A DNA stretch of 64,000 nucleotides from Paenibacillus arenosi (GCF_014841135.1 NZ_JACYTN010000021.1:25895-89894); one strand, 5' to 3'; positions 29,139-38,289 are shown, numbered from the stretch's first letter. Notes: a model not told the origin generated them from the sequence alone. Numbers and translations: made by a program.

Positions 29139-29185
29139 AAAAAGACACACCCTGTCAATGCTCTCCATTGATCGGATGTGTCTTT
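29139..29185 (-). terminator. potABCD operon terminator
   Basis: AAAGACACA pairs with TGTGTCTTT, with an inner TCAATG/CATTGA stem, and U residues follow on the minus strand. It lies 25 bp after potD. Confidence 0.85.
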
Positions 29186-29209
29186 CGTCATCAATATATG
29201 ATTCAAATA

Positions 29210-30256
29210 TTATTGGCCGCTCTTCAATTCCGTCCAAAGGCGGTCATACAATTGAATCTTGTCACCTACGTCAGCCAACCACTCCGTACGATTCATTTCC
29301 TCGTCCGTTAGGTTGATCATCGGGTTCTCATTGTATTCCTTACTATGATATTGCTTTGCCGCTGCAATTGGATTGCTGTAGCCGATCGCTTCATAGTTCG
29401 TTGCACTGTTTTGAGGATCCATCATAAAGTTGATGAATTTCTCTGCCAACTCTTTATTTTTCGCTCCCTTAGGGATAGCGAAATTATCAGAGAAGATCGT
29501 GCTGCCTTCCTTTGGTACAACATAAGCGATATCCGGATTTTCAGCTGCTGCGAATGCAGCGTCACCAGACCATAGTGTTCCAATCCAAGCTTCTTCTTGA
29601 ATCATTTTCTGCTTAATGCTGTCTGTATCGAATGCCAATACGTTAGGAACGAGCTTGCGCAGATCGTCCACAGCTGCATTGATCTCTGCATCATCGCGAG
29701 AGCTGTTGGACTTGCCTGCTTTTTTCAAAGCCATACCGATCACTTCACGGTTGTCATCAAGCAATAGCACTTTGCCTTTGTAAGCTGGATTCCAGAGATC
29801 TTCCCAGCTGTCCGGCGCTTCTTTGATGTACTTCTTATTGTACGCAATACCCGTCACACCAGACATATACGTTACCGAATGCTTATTGTCTGGATCATAC
29901 TCAGGATTGTTGAACTTATCAGCCAAGTGCTTGAAGTTAGGAATGTTGTCCTTATTCAATTCTTCCAACAAACCTTGCTGCACCATTGTTGCAACCATGT
30001 AATCGGATGGCTGGATCAAGTCATAGTTAGCACCACCAGCTTTGATCTTTGCCAACAACTCTTCATTGTTTGCGAAGTACGTATAGTTGACCTTCACATT
30101 GTTTTCTTTTTCAAACTTCTCTATCATTTTTGGATCAAAATTATCTGCCCACCCATACAAATTCAATGTTGGTTGGGAGGAACCGCCTGTACAGCCGGAT
30201 AAAACCGTAAGTGCCAGTATTCCTGTCAATAAAAGTGCAATCCATTTTTTGTTCAA
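29210..30256 (-). CDS. potD: Spermidine/putrescine ABC transporter substrate-binding lipoprotein
   Basis: The 348-residue protein has a lipoprotein signal with lipobox LSGC (Cys about 21), so it is anchored outside the membrane. LNLYGWADNFDPKMIEKFEKENNVKVNYTYFANNEELLAKI is the typical PotD start. YDLIQPSDYMVATMVQQGLLE, GIAYNKKYIKEAPDSWEDLWNP, WIGTLWSGDAAFAAAENPDIAYVVPKEG and the late FAIPKGAKNKELAEKFINF build the binding cleft. It captures polyamines for PotABC. It is the last gene of the potABCD operon, about 106 bp after potC, with a terminator behind it. Confidence 0.95.
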   Translation of the reverse strand: MNKKWIALLLTGILALTVLSGCTGGSSQPTLNLYGWADNFDPKMIEKFEKENNVKVNYTYFANNEELLAKIKAGGANYDLIQPSDYMVATMVQQGLLEELNKDNIPNFKHLADKFNNPEYDPDNKHSVTYMSGVTGIAYNKKYIKEAPDSWEDLWNPAYKGKVLLLDDNREVIGMALKKAGKSNSSRDDAEINAAVDDLRKLVPNVLAFDTDSIKQKMIQEEAWIGTLWSGDAAFAAAENPDIAYVVPKEGSTIFSDNFAIPKGAKNKELAEKFINFMMDPQNSATNYEAIGYSNPIAAAKQYHSKEYNENPMINLTDEEMNRTEWLADVGDKIQLYDRLWTELKSGQ

Positions 30257-30362
30257 TTCAAAAACCCCTTTCTGATCCGTAACTTTTGTTACTTAATTTC
30301 TTGCCTTATGCTTCGCAATCTGCATACACTGACAGCGTAGCTCAATTCATCTAACCATACTA

Positions 30363-31175
30363 TTAGAATGGCAGCATATTACCACGCTTATCACCATTAC
30401 CACGGTTAACAAGCCATTGAGCTGCAACAATTAGCGTTACACTAAGTACAATTAGAATCGTACATAACGCATTAATCTCCGGAGAGATACCACGTTTCAC
30501 TGAGCTATAAATATATATCGGAAGGGTCGATGATTCAGGCCCTGCCACAAAATAGCTAATCATAAAGTCGTCGATCGACAGCGTGAACGCAATAAGCGCT
30601 CCAGCAATAATACCTGGCCAGATCGTAGGCAATGTAACATGACGGAACGTCTGCCAAGGTGTTGCCCCCAGATCTGCTGCCGCCTCTTCCCATTGCTTAC
30701 CCAAGTTCGCTAAGCGTGAACTAACAATAACATATACATAGGAGATACTAAACGTAATATGCGCAATAATAACTGTTGTTTTGCCGAGGTCAAACTTTAG
30801 CTGACTGAACAAAATCAACAGCGACAAGCCCATAATGATATCAGGAACGATAATCGGTAAATACAACAAGCTGTTCAATGTCTTCTTATGCTGCATCTTG
30901 CGAATCGCCAATGCCACCATCGTACCTAACACGGTTGAAACGATTGTTGAGACGAACGCGATAAATAAGCTGTTCTTTACAGCTGTCATCACATTATCGT
31001 TCTGGAACAACTTAACGTACCAGTCAAATGTGAAGCCGCTCCAATTGGTGCTCATCCGTGAATCGTTGAACGAGAACACGACTATAAGAAGCACAGGAAT
31101 ATAAATGAAAGCGAGCATTAAGAAGGAGTGGATCGACAATAACGGATGTTTCTTTTTCGACTGTGCCGTCATCAT
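30363..31175 (-). CDS. potC: Spermidine/putrescine ABC transporter permease PotC
   Basis: The 270-residue permease has about six membrane helices and the cytoplasmic EAA loop WEEAAADLGATPWQTFRHVTLPTIWPGI that contacts the ATPase. ISYFVAGPESSTLPIYIYSSVKRGISPEINAL is characteristic of PotC. Its ATG overlaps the potB stop by 4 nt (ATGA), and GGGAGG lies 8 nt upstream. It forms the membrane channel with PotB. Confidence 0.95.
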   Translation of the reverse strand: MMTAQSKKKHPLLSIHSFLMLAFIYIPVLLIVVFSFNDSRMSTNWSGFTFDWYVKLFQNDNVMTAVKNSLFIAFVSTIVSTVLGTMVALAIRKMQHKKTLNSLLYLPIIVPDIIMGLSLLILFSQLKFDLGKTTVIIAHITFSISYVYVIVSSRLANLGKQWEEAAADLGATPWQTFRHVTLPTIWPGIIAGALIAFTLSIDDFMISYFVAGPESSTLPIYIYSSVKRGISPEINALCTILIVLSVTLIVAAQWLVNRGNGDKRGNMLPF

Positions 31176-32026
31176 GCTTTCGCCTCCCTCGCCGCATCAT
31201 ACTTGGAACGCATCGCACGATTAAAGAGACCGATAATAATCATCGAGCTAATAATAAAGATAACCGATAGCGCAGAGCCGAACGGCCAATCGCGCGCCCC
31301 AAGAAATTGATTTTGAATAATGTTACTAAGCATTTGTGACTTCGCACCACCGAGAATATCCGATATAACAAACATCCCCGTTGTCGTAACGAACACAAGC
31401 ACACTGCCGGTCATAATGCCCGTCTTTGTCTGTGGTAACGTAATATGCCAGAATGACTTCCAACGACTTGCGCCCAGGTCACTCGCCGCTTCCAACAAAC
31501 GCTTATCCATTTGCTCCAATGCAACATAGATGGGCAATACCATATAGGGAATGAAGGTATAAACCATTCCGAGAATCACAGCTCCATCCGTATACAGCAA
31601 TTGCAACGGTTCCTGTATAAGCCCGATATCGAGCAATAACGAGTTCACTACACCTTGTGTGCGAAGCAGAATGACCCACGCATAGGTACGAATAAGGAAG
31701 TTAATCCAAAATGGTATCGTAATCGCGATAAGCCACAGCTTCTGTGCACGTGCACTGACCGTCGTAATATAGTAAGCCAACGGATAGCTCAACAATAAAC
31801 AGAGTAAGGTCGATATAAGCGATACCCAGATCGTATCCCAATAGATACCCAAATACAGTGGATCAAAGAATCGAGCATAATTATCAAAGTTAAAGTTCCA
31901 AATAATATTCCCCAAATTATCCCGCTGCATAAATGAGACAACAACGACAGCAGCCATCGGAATAATGAGAAACAAGGATAGCCACAATACGACAGGTGCA
32001 ACAAGGCCGAAGGTACGTTTATTCAT
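31172..32026 (-). CDS. potB: Spermidine/putrescine ABC transporter permease PotB
   Basis: The 284-residue protein has six predicted membrane helices and the EAA loop LLEAASDLGASRWKSFWHITLPQTKTGI. PFWINFLIRTYAWVILLRTQGVVN is a conserved periplasmic-side block of PotB proteins. It overlaps potA upstream and potC downstream by 4 nt each, so potA-potB-potC are tightly coupled. Together they transport polyamines delivered by PotD. Confidence 0.95.
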   Translation of the reverse strand: MNKRTFGLVAPVVLWLSLFLIIPMAAVVVVSFMQRDNLGNIIWNFNFDNYARFFDPLYLGIYWDTIWVSLISTLLCLLLSYPLAYYITTVSARAQKLWLIAITIPFWINFLIRTYAWVILLRTQGVVNSLLLDIGLIQEPLQLLYTDGAVILGMVYTFIPYMVLPIYVALEQMDKRLLEAASDLGASRWKSFWHITLPQTKTGIMTGSVLVFVTTTGMFVISDILGGAKSQMLSNIIQNQFLGARDWPFGSALSVIFIISSMIIIGLFNRAMRSKYDAAREAKA

Positions 32027-32991
32027 CGACCGACCGTCACCTCATCCTGTTCGTTCCAGTGCAGCCCTACCTGCTGTCCAAGCTTCCACTCACGAATATC
32101 TGTGAAGTCTAATGCACTGGTCACCGATGTTTGCTCATCATCCAAGTGAACAATCAGCTTATGAATATTACCTAAATACAAAATATCTTGAATAATGCCC
32201 TGTTTACGTGCTCCTTCCAGTTGTTCGCTCACACGAACCTTTTCTGGACGAACCGTATATAAACGCTCTTCTTCATGGAAGATGTTATTCTCGCCAATGA
32301 AAGTAGCTGCAAACAACGTCTCCGGGCGTTCATAAACTTCGCGAGGCGAGCCTATCATTTCAATGCGCCCTGCATTCATGATGACAATACGATCAGACAT
32401 CATCATTGCTTCTTCTTGATCATGTGTGACATAGACAAACGTAATACCCAAACTACGCTGCAATTGCTTAAGCTCAGCCTGCAAGTTTTTGCGAAGCTGT
32501 AGATCAAGCGCACCCAACGGCTCATCCAGCAAAAGAACTTTTGGCTTGTTCGCAATTGCACGCGCAATAGCTACACGCTGTTGTTGTCCACCAGAAAGCT
32601 GGTGTGGATAACGTTGAGCAAGTGGTGTAAGCTGCGTCAGACGAATTGCCTCTTCTATACGAACGCGCTGCTCGGCAGCATCGATCTTTTTCATTTTCAG
32701 ACCAAACGCAATATTCTCCTCCACCGTCATATGGGGGAAGAGCGCATAATGTTGAAATACTAAGTTTAAGTTCCGCTTATTCGGCGGCAATTGTGTTACA
32801 TCTTCTCCATCAAGACGGATCACGCCTGAAGATGGTTGTTCAAAACCGGCAATCATACGAAGTATCGTCGTTTTCCCGCATCCGCTCGGACCGAGCAGTG
32901 TCAGAAACTCCCCCTCATCAATTGTCAGAGACAGGGGATGCACAACGGGTTGCCCGGCAAAATGCTTTTCTACATTTTCCAGATGAATCAT
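32023..32991 (-). CDS. potA: Spermidine/putrescine ABC transporter ATPase PotA
   Basis: The ATG at 32991 lies 10 nt after AAGGGG; a TTG two codons earlier is too close to that site. The 322-residue ATPase has Walker [11 protein letters not shown]-loop [14 protein letters not shown] signature [15 protein letters not shown], Walker [13 protein letters not shown] and the H-loop VTHDQEEAM. The last 90 residues form a TOBE domain ([20 protein letters not shown]). It energises PotBC. The gene heads the operon, with a promoter and a possible leader terminator upstream. Confidence 0.95.
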   Translation of the reverse strand: MIHLENVEKHFAGQPVVHPLSLTIDEGEFLTLLGPSGCGKTTILRMIAGFEQPSSGVIRLDGEDVTQLPPNKRNLNLVFQHYALFPHMTVEENIAFGLKMKKIDAAEQRVRIEEAIRLTQLTPLAQRYPHQLSGGQQQRVAIARAIANKPKVLLLDEPLGALDLQLRKNLQAELKQLQRSLGITFVYVTHDQEEAMMMSDRIVIMNAGRIEMIGSPREVYERPETLFAATFIGENNIFHEEERLYTVRPEKVRVSEQLEGARKQGIIQDILYLGNIHKLIVHLDDEQTSVTSALDFTDIREWKLGQQVGLHWNEQDEVTVGR

Positions 32992-33043
32992 AATCAATCA
33001 ACCCCTTCCCGTCATCCGTAGACAACGTAAATAGCTATATCAT

Positions 33044-33072
33044 AAAAAAAAGCCATATCCATTGGTATGGCT
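33044..33072 (-). terminator. Leader terminator between pot promoter and potA (putative attenuator)
   Basis: AGCCATA and TATGGCT (33051-33072) form a stem followed by eight U residues on the minus strand. It lies downstream of the pot promoter and about 50 nt before potA, so readthrough must occur for expression. I see no clear antiterminator. Confidence 0.6.
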
Positions 33073-33103
33073 CCCAAAGTGTACATTAATTTTTTGCATA
33101 TTC

Positions 33104-33132
33104 AATATACATCGTTTTGACAACTGTTACAA
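33104..33132 (-). promoter_or_regulatory. potABCD promoter
   Basis: TTGTAA (33127-33132) and TATATT (33104-33109), read on the minus strand, are separated by 17 nt. The start point would be near 33097. Confidence 0.6.
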
Positions 33133-33160
33133 CTAGTTTTACGTAATTTCGACATATCCA

Positions 33161-33178
33161 TACGTGAAATTTCACGTA
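33161..33178. promoter_or_regulatory. 18-bp palindrome upstream of pot promoter
   Basis: TACGTGAAATTTCACGTA is perfectly palindromic and lies about 29 bp upstream of the pot -35. Its position suits an activator or operator site; the protein is unknown. Confidence 0.5.
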
Positions 33179-33237
33179 AATAACGTTTTTATCCCATAAA
33201 ACGGCTAACTATCCTGTATTTTAACGGAAAAATGCCC

Positions 33238-33278
33238 AAAAATGAACCGCCCATTGAGTTGACACTCATAAGCGGTTC
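33238..33278 (-). terminator. Terminator of the SIMPL gene
   Basis: GAACCGC (33244-33250) and GCGGTTC (33272-33278) pair, and five U residues follow on the minus strand, 25 bp after the SIMPL stop. Confidence 0.8.
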
Positions 33279-33302
33279 GTATTTTGATTCATAATTAAAT
33301 TG

Positions 33303-34049
33303 TTATTTGAGCTCAAATTGCAACTGTACATTTACTTGTATTTTGACTTGACCTGCTTGAGGGGCACTCGGCGCCACCTTAGCCATATTGTCATGAGCCA
33401 ATTCAGCCACAGCTAATCGTGGTATGGAGAAATCACTACCTGATTCTGATATTGTAGTCACTTGGCCAAGCTGACGACCACTCGCTTTTGCTAATGCCTG
33501 AGCTTTCTTCGTACCATTCGCCACAGCTTTTTCTAAAGCTTGCAGCTCTAAGCTCTCAATGTTCTCGATACCAAATGAAATATTAGAAATATCATTTGCC
33601 CCAGCTTTAGATGCAGCATCAACAAGCTCGCCTAATTGATTCAATTTGCGGTAGTTTACTTTTACTTGATGTCTCGCCTCATAACCTACTATTTTAGGCT
33701 CCTGATTCTCTTTATAGGAGTATTGTGGCTGAACACTAAACTGCACCGTCTTCACGTCTTTGTTATCTACACCATGACTCGTTAGTGCTTTTTTCACTTT
33801 GTCGAACTTTTCAGCGTTAAGCTTCTGAGCCTCATCCGCTTTGTTAGCTTTTGTAACTACGCCTAATACCACGTACGCAATATCAGGATCTACCTCAAGT
33901 GAACCTTGACCTGTAACGGAAATAACGTTTCTATTCACATCTGTAGCGACAGCGGCAGAAGCCGTACCCGGCTGAAGCTGCACAGAAGTTACAAATAATG
34001 CGGCACTTAGTGCCACGGCTACCATAGTACGCTTCCAAAGTTGATGCAT
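33303..34049 (-). CDS. Secreted SIMPL-domain (DUF541) protein
   Basis: I chose the ATG at 34049, 6-8 nt after GGAGGGG, giving 248 residues. A signal peptide covers about residues 1-33 (MVAVALSAALFVTSVQL ... ASAA). The rest is the SIMPL fold: VISVTGQGSLEVDPDIAYVVLGV, LNAEKFDKVKKALTSHGV, YEARHQVKVNYRKLNQLGELVDAASKAGAND, and AVANGTKKAQALAKASG. The family forms large oligomeric assemblies in the envelope of several bacteria, but its role is unclear. It is monocistronic, with its own terminator upstream of the pot operon. Confidence 0.9.
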   Translation of the reverse strand: MHQLWKRTMVAVALSAALFVTSVQLQPGTASAAVATDVNRNVISVTGQGSLEVDPDIAYVVLGVVTKANKADEAQKLNAEKFDKVKKALTSHGVDNKDVKTVQFSVQPQYSYKENQEPKIVGYEARHQVKVNYRKLNQLGELVDAASKAGANDISNISFGIENIESLELQALEKAVANGTKKAQALAKASGRQLGQVTTISESGSDFSIPRLAVAELAHDNMAKVAPSAPQAGQVKIQVNVQLQFELK

Positions 34050-34168
34050 AACAAACCCCTCCAAGTGTAAATTGTTTATGATTCTTGTCTCCTAAACGAG
34101 AGAAAGAGGAAAATGTTGCACCCTGCTATGAAAATCATTGCCTCTAATTTCTCATTTTTCTTAATGCT

Positions 34169-35290
34169 TCACTCATTTCGATAAGATAACACTTTAGACT
34201 TGGTCATAACTTCCTCGAATTCATCTGCCACCGTGGAATCCCACGTAATGCCTCCACCAACACCATACACAGCCTGCTGCGTCTCCTTATCGATTAAAAC
34301 CGTACGAATTGCTACGTTGAACAACACTTGCTGATCAGGTGTAATCAGCCCAATCGCCCCGCAATAAATATGACGAGGCTCATCCTCTAGCGAATCAATG
34401 ATGCGCATCGTACTGATCTTTGGCGCCCCAGTAATCGATCCGCATGGGAACATTGCGCGAAACAGCTCGAATAACGTCGTATTCGGCTTTGTCTTTGCTT
34501 CCACTGTAGATGTCATCTGATACACCGTTGGATACGACTCAATCTCGAACAATTTTGGTACTTTCACTGAACCAACAGCAGCGATTTTGCTAATGTCATT
34601 GCGGAGTAAATCGACAATCATCAAGTTTTCTGCCCGGTTCTTCTCAGAAGCAGCCAAATCCTCTTTTTGCTGTTCATCAGCTATTCCGATTCCGCGCGGC
34701 GCCGTCCCCTTCATTGGTTTCGTCACAATGGTTTCTCCATCCCAGCGAAAAAATAGTTCCGGCGAAACCGATAAAATTCGATACCTTCCTAAATTTAAAT
34801 ACGCGGAATAATTCCCTTTTTGCGCCGCCTTCAGATGTTCGTAATACGAACGATCGTCACCCTCAAATTCAGAGTGGAATCGAATTGTGTAGTTTACTTG
34901 ATAGGTATCTCCGCTCGCTATGGCATTATGTATTTGTTTAATACCGTCCTCATACCGCCCATAATCTGTAGACGGCTTCCATTGTGACACCTGATAAGGC
35001 TGCTGTTGATGCGGTTTTACTCCCGATGGTTTGTCATAAATACCGAACCACACTAAAGGAAAATCGCTATGAGTCGCATTCACTTTATAATGTGTATGGA
35101 AAGCTGGCGCACTTTCATATGAAACATAACCAACCACATATTTCTCTTGCTTCATAGCTAATTGCACTTGCTCAAAAACAGCTTCCACTTCTTCGATTTG
35201 ATTAGCTTGCAATACTTGCAATGGACGCTCAAATACCAACGTTTCTTGGTTGAAATCCATTACGATGTAAGGAACATACTCCATCCCCAC
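34169..35290 (-). CDS. pabB: Aminodeoxychorismate synthase component I
   Basis: PabB turns chorismate plus ammonia into 4-amino-4-deoxychorismate on the folate branch. The 373-residue protein lacks the extended N-terminal domain of TrpE. Family blocks are GDTYQVNYTIRFHSEF, SVSPELFFRWDG, the diagnostic PMKGTAPRG with a lysine where TrpE has alanine or serine, SEKNRAENLMIVDLLRNDISKIA, and FPCGSITGAPKISTMRIIDSLE. The GTG at 35290 follows GGGAG by 9 nt; an ATG two codons later is also possible. No pabC fusion or neighbour is present. The next gene upstream is the trpEG fusion, which has its own terminator. Confidence 0.9.
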   Translation of the reverse strand: MGMEYVPYIVMDFNQETLVFERPLQVLQANQIEEVEAVFEQVQLAMKQEKYVVGYVSYESAPAFHTHYKVNATHSDFPLVWFGIYDKPSGVKPHQQQPYQVSQWKPSTDYGRYEDGIKQIHNAIASGDTYQVNYTIRFHSEFEGDDRSYYEHLKAAQKGNYSAYLNLGRYRILSVSPELFFRWDGETIVTKPMKGTAPRGIGIADEQQKEDLAASEKNRAENLMIVDLLRNDISKIAAVGSVKVPKLFEIESYPTVYQMTSTVEAKTKPNTTLFELFRAMFPCGSITGAPKISTMRIIDSLEDEPRHIYCGAIGLITPDQQVLFNVAIRTVLIDKETQQAVYGVGGGITWDSTVADEFEEVMTKSKVLSYRNE

Positions 35291-35372
35291 CTAAAAACAC
35301 TCCCAACCTTTAACAATTTCAATATTACCGAGAGCTTTACTTTGTTAAACACTTACATACTATAATAACTAA

Positions 35373-35423
35373 CAAAAAAGCGCTGAAACAAGAGGTTCAT
35401 TTCGTTCCCCTTGCCTCAGCACT
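35373..35423 (-). terminator. trpEG terminator
   Basis: A long stem (AGTGCTGA with TCAGCGCT, inner AGGGG/CCTCT) is followed by six U residues on the minus strand, about 110 bp after trpEG. Confidence 0.82.
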
Positions 35424-35532
35424 CTAACGGACTTCAACGCACAAGCGTACAATGTACAAACATATACTTACAAACTGCTTCATACAACTCAATTCGCCTC
35501 ATGTCTAGAGCGCAGTTTGGAGAGGTGAACTC

Positions 35533-37701
35533 TTATTCTTCGCATGTAGACAACGAAGACACCACATTTTGAATCATCTGAATACCTGCATTATGACGCA
35601 GCGATAAAATAGATTCTGGATGGAACTGCACCGCTGTAATCGGAAGTGTATGATGCTGCACCGCCATGACGACTCCATCTTCAGACATTGCCGTCACATC
35701 TAAACAAGCTGGCACAGTACTAGCGTACAACGAATGATAGCGGCTAACTTCCACTCCGCTCTCAAGGCCATTCCATAGGTGGCATGGTTTAACGAAATCC
35801 AGCGCCGTACCCTTACCATGCTGTGGATAGTCTAGTGTCCCCAACGAGCCACCAAAGTACTCTACAATACCTTGTAGACCGAGACACACACCGAATATCG
35901 GTATGTTGTGCTGCAAACACAGCTCAATTGTTTCATTCAGCTGGAATTGTTCCGGTCTACCAGGACCCGGAGACAAGACAACAAGATCAAAGGACTGTTT
36001 CGTTAGCTGCTCCCTTGCTACCGAAGAGCGATACGTAATGACGTCCGCTCCCGTCTGTTTAAAATAATTCCCTAGCGTATGCACGAAGGAATCTTCATGA
36101 TCCACAAGTAGAATGCGCTTGCCTTTACCTACTTGAATCTCAGCAGGAGGAGCTTCCTGCTTCTGATTCCATCCACGGATTGCTTTCACAAGTGCCGCAG
36201 CCTTCGTTAACGTTTCTTCCTCTTCCAACTCTGGAATAGAATCGTATAATAACGTAGCGCCAACTCTAATCTCAGCCATTCCATTTCTGATGCGAATGGT
36301 GCGCAGTGTTAGGCCTGTATTTAAATTACCATTGAAGCTGTATACACCCACAGCCCCCCCATACCAGCCACGAGGCGTCTGTTCATGCTGTTCAATCCAT
36401 TGAATAGCCGCACGCTTAGGGGCCCCTGTTACGGTTACCGCCCACATATGGGTCATAAAGGCATCCAACGCATCGTACTGCGGCTCTAAATAGCCTTCCA
36501 CATGGTCTACAGTATGGATCAGATGAGAATACATCTCCAGCTGTCTGCGTCCTATTACTCGCACAGAACCAGGCTTACAAATACGGGATTTGTCATTCCG
36601 ATCAACGTCCGTACACATAGTTAGCTCAGCTTCATCTTTGGCAGAATTAAGAAGTTCACGTATATTGTTCGCATCTTCAATGGCATTGCTACCACGCTTG
36701 ATTGTACCTGATATCGGACAAGTCTCAACACGACCATTTTCAACGCGGACATACATCTCTGGGGAAGAACCTACAAGCATCTCGTTCCCCAAGTTGACGA
36801 TAAATCCATAAGGACTTGGGTTCAATTGCTTTAAACGTAAAAAGATTTGCGAAGGACTGTCATAACATGGTTCATACAACGTTTGAGAAGGAACAACTTC
36901 GAACATGTTGCCAACTCTAAATTCCTCGATAGCTACACGAACTAAGTCCGCATACTCACCTGATTTATATTCAACATTCATATTTGGGTTAGTGGTTTGG
37001 GTTGGGACTGCAGGTGTAATTCTAGGTAACCCAGCAGTCATACGACCATCGACTTCGAATTCATAAGACATGCGATAGGCACAAGACATCTGGTGATCGA
37101 CGACAATTAGCTCATCCGGTAGAAATAGAATAATTTCCGATTCGCCTTCTTGGCGTTCGTGCTTACTGCTCACTGGCTCGAGTTGAAATACGAGATCATA
37201 ACCAAAAGCACCGTACAAGCCTAAGAAAGAATCCTCTTCAGAATAAAATAAGTTCTTAATTTGTCGCAGCACCTGAAAAATCGATGGCTGGCTCGTTCGC
37301 TCTTCCTCGGTAAAAGAAGCATCTGTTCTTAGTATACTGCCTTCGATGCGCTCGTCCGTTCTTATCACTTCTATTGTATCAAGCTGCAAAAGCGCTCGAT
37401 AAATAGCCGGCACGATTACCTCACCACGCTCATTCAATGGCTCGATATAGAATCGTGGACCTGAAGATCGCAGCTGTAAAGAAGGATGAACAAACCCCAT
37501 GTCCCAGCGCGAATACCTTCCTGGATATTCATAAGAACTGGAATATAGCGCACCTCTTGCACCATCAATCTGGCTCAAGATGCTATGAATCGCTTGCTCT
37601 TCTTCTACCATTTCAATGGTACGGTACACTTGAATATTGCCTTTTGTCTTGTAGGACTGCTGCTTAGGGTTGTAAGTAATGTGGGATAAAATACTACTCA
37701 T
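35533..37701 (-). CDS. trpEG: Fused anthranilate synthase (TrpE-TrpG in one chain)
   Basis: The 722-residue chain joins both subunits of anthranilate synthase. Residues 1-505 are the chorismate-binding TrpE part: CPISGTIKRGS, AKDEAELTMCTDVDRNDKSRICKPGSVRVI, HMWAVTVTGAPKRAAIQWIE and GWYGGAVGVYSFNG. After a short linker, residues about 525-722 are a class I glutamine amidotransferase with nucleophile C606 in GVCLGLQG and the H694/E696 pair in FHPES. It should make anthranilate from chorismate and glutamine. This fused form is best known from alphaproteobacteria and phenazine-type pathways; no other trp gene lies nearby. GGAGG is 8 nt before the ATG, inside a sequestering hairpin, behind a TRAP-like repeat. 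Confidence 0.93.
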   Translation of the reverse strand: MSSILSHITYNPKQQSYKTKGNIQVYRTIEMVEEEQAIHSILSQIDGARGALYSSSYEYPGRYSRWDMGFVHPSLQLRSSGPRFYIEPLNERGEVIVPAIYRALLQLDTIEVIRTDERIEGSILRTDASFTEEERTSQPSIFQVLRQIKNLFYSEEDSFLGLYGAFGYDLVFQLEPVSSKHERQEGESEIILFLPDELIVVDHQMSCAYRMSYEFEVDGRMTAGLPRITPAVPTQTTNPNMNVEYKSGEYADLVRVAIEEFRVGNMFEVVPSQTLYEPCYDSPSQIFLRLKQLNPSPYGFIVNLGNEMLVGSSPEMYVRVENGRVETCPISGTIKRGSNAIEDANNIRELLNSAKDEAELTMCTDVDRNDKSRICKPGSVRVIGRRQLEMYSHLIHTVDHVEGYLEPQYDALDAFMTHMWAVTVTGAPKRAAIQWIEQHEQTPRGWYGGAVGVYSFNGNLNTGLTLRTIRIRNGMAEIRVGATLLYDSIPELEEEETLTKAAALVKAIRGWNQKQEAPPAEIQVGKGKRILLVDHEDSFVHTLGNYFKQTGADVITYRSSVAREQLTKQSFDLVVLSPGPGRPEQFQLNETIELCLQHNIPIFGVCLGLQGIVEYFGGSLGTLDYPQHGKGTALDFVKPCHLWNGLESGVEVSRYHSLYASTVPACLDVTAMSEDGVVMAVQHHTLPITAVQFHPESILSLRHNAGIQMIQNVVSSLSTCEE

Positions 37702-37709
37702 ATCGTTAG

Positions 37710-37729
37710 CCTCCGTTTCTGAACAGAGG
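37710..37729 (-). promoter_or_regulatory. Shine-Dalgarno-sequestering hairpin of trpEG
   Basis: On the minus strand CCUCUGUU pairs with AACGGAGG around a CAGA loop (8 bp including one U-G). The 3' arm contains the trpEG ribosome site GGAGG. Translation would be blocked when this stem forms. Confidence 0.75.
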
Positions 37730-37773
37730 AGAACAGGGTAGTCTCAGTGGAGAAAAAATGATAAACGTAGTAC

Positions 37774-37838
37774 CTCTTCACTCAGCTCAACTCATCCTGT
37801 CTCATCTCATCTAAACTAAACTATTCTAAACTAACCTC
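37774..37838 (-). promoter_or_regulatory. TRAP (MtrB) RNA-binding site: eleven (G/U)AG triplets in the trpEG leader
   Basis: Read on the minus strand, GAG or UAG triplets occur at 37836, 37831, 37826, 37821, 37816, 37811, 37806, 37801, 37791, 37786 and 37781 (plus-strand low coordinates). Every step is 5 nt, apart from one skipped position at 37796 (AGG). Another GAG lies at 37774. Eleven NAG triplets with 2-nt spacers match the 11-subunit TRAP ring that binds RNA when charged with tryptophan. Confidence 0.85.
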
Positions 37839-38242
37839 ATCATATCATTGCAAACTCAGACTCACAATACCATACATGCTTAAACCAAACATTTCTCGGT
37901 TTCCACATTAATTCCTTTGAATATATGAATTTTCATACAGTTTTAAATACATTATACACGCTTGAAGTTCGGCTTCATGGCGTAATAAGTACCATCCCTA
38001 GAATCTAAAGTTTTTCTAAAGAAGGTTGATTATGGTCATAAGATCGGTCATGATATACATAGGAAAACGTTCCACTTACGTCAGGTTTCACCTTCATAAT
38101 TTATAATGACACCGAGTTCTACCCTGCAACTACGATTTCCACTGGCTATATCCTACTCCTCGATTGGCATTGCCATCTGATTAAGCTAACCAAGTCCGAT
38201 ATTCCAGCTTCACCATAGCGATTACGATCTGAATATGAATAT
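37839..38242. other. trpEG promoter region and gene-free spacer
   Basis: A TATAAT hexamer (minus strand, 37951-37956) is the best promoter candidate, with no strong -35. The transcript would then carry a leader of roughly 240 nt. The part from 37990 to 38240 shows no gene or clear site. Confidence 0.5.
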
Positions 38243-38273
38243 AAAGAAACCCGCCTGCACAAGACAGACGGGC
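38243..38273 (-). terminator. Terminator of the HPr-like gene cluster
   Basis: CCCGTCTG pairs with CAGGCGGG (38250-38272) and TTTCTTT follows on the minus strand. Confidence 0.88.
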
Positions 38274-38289
38274 CTATTTCATCGTTCTA

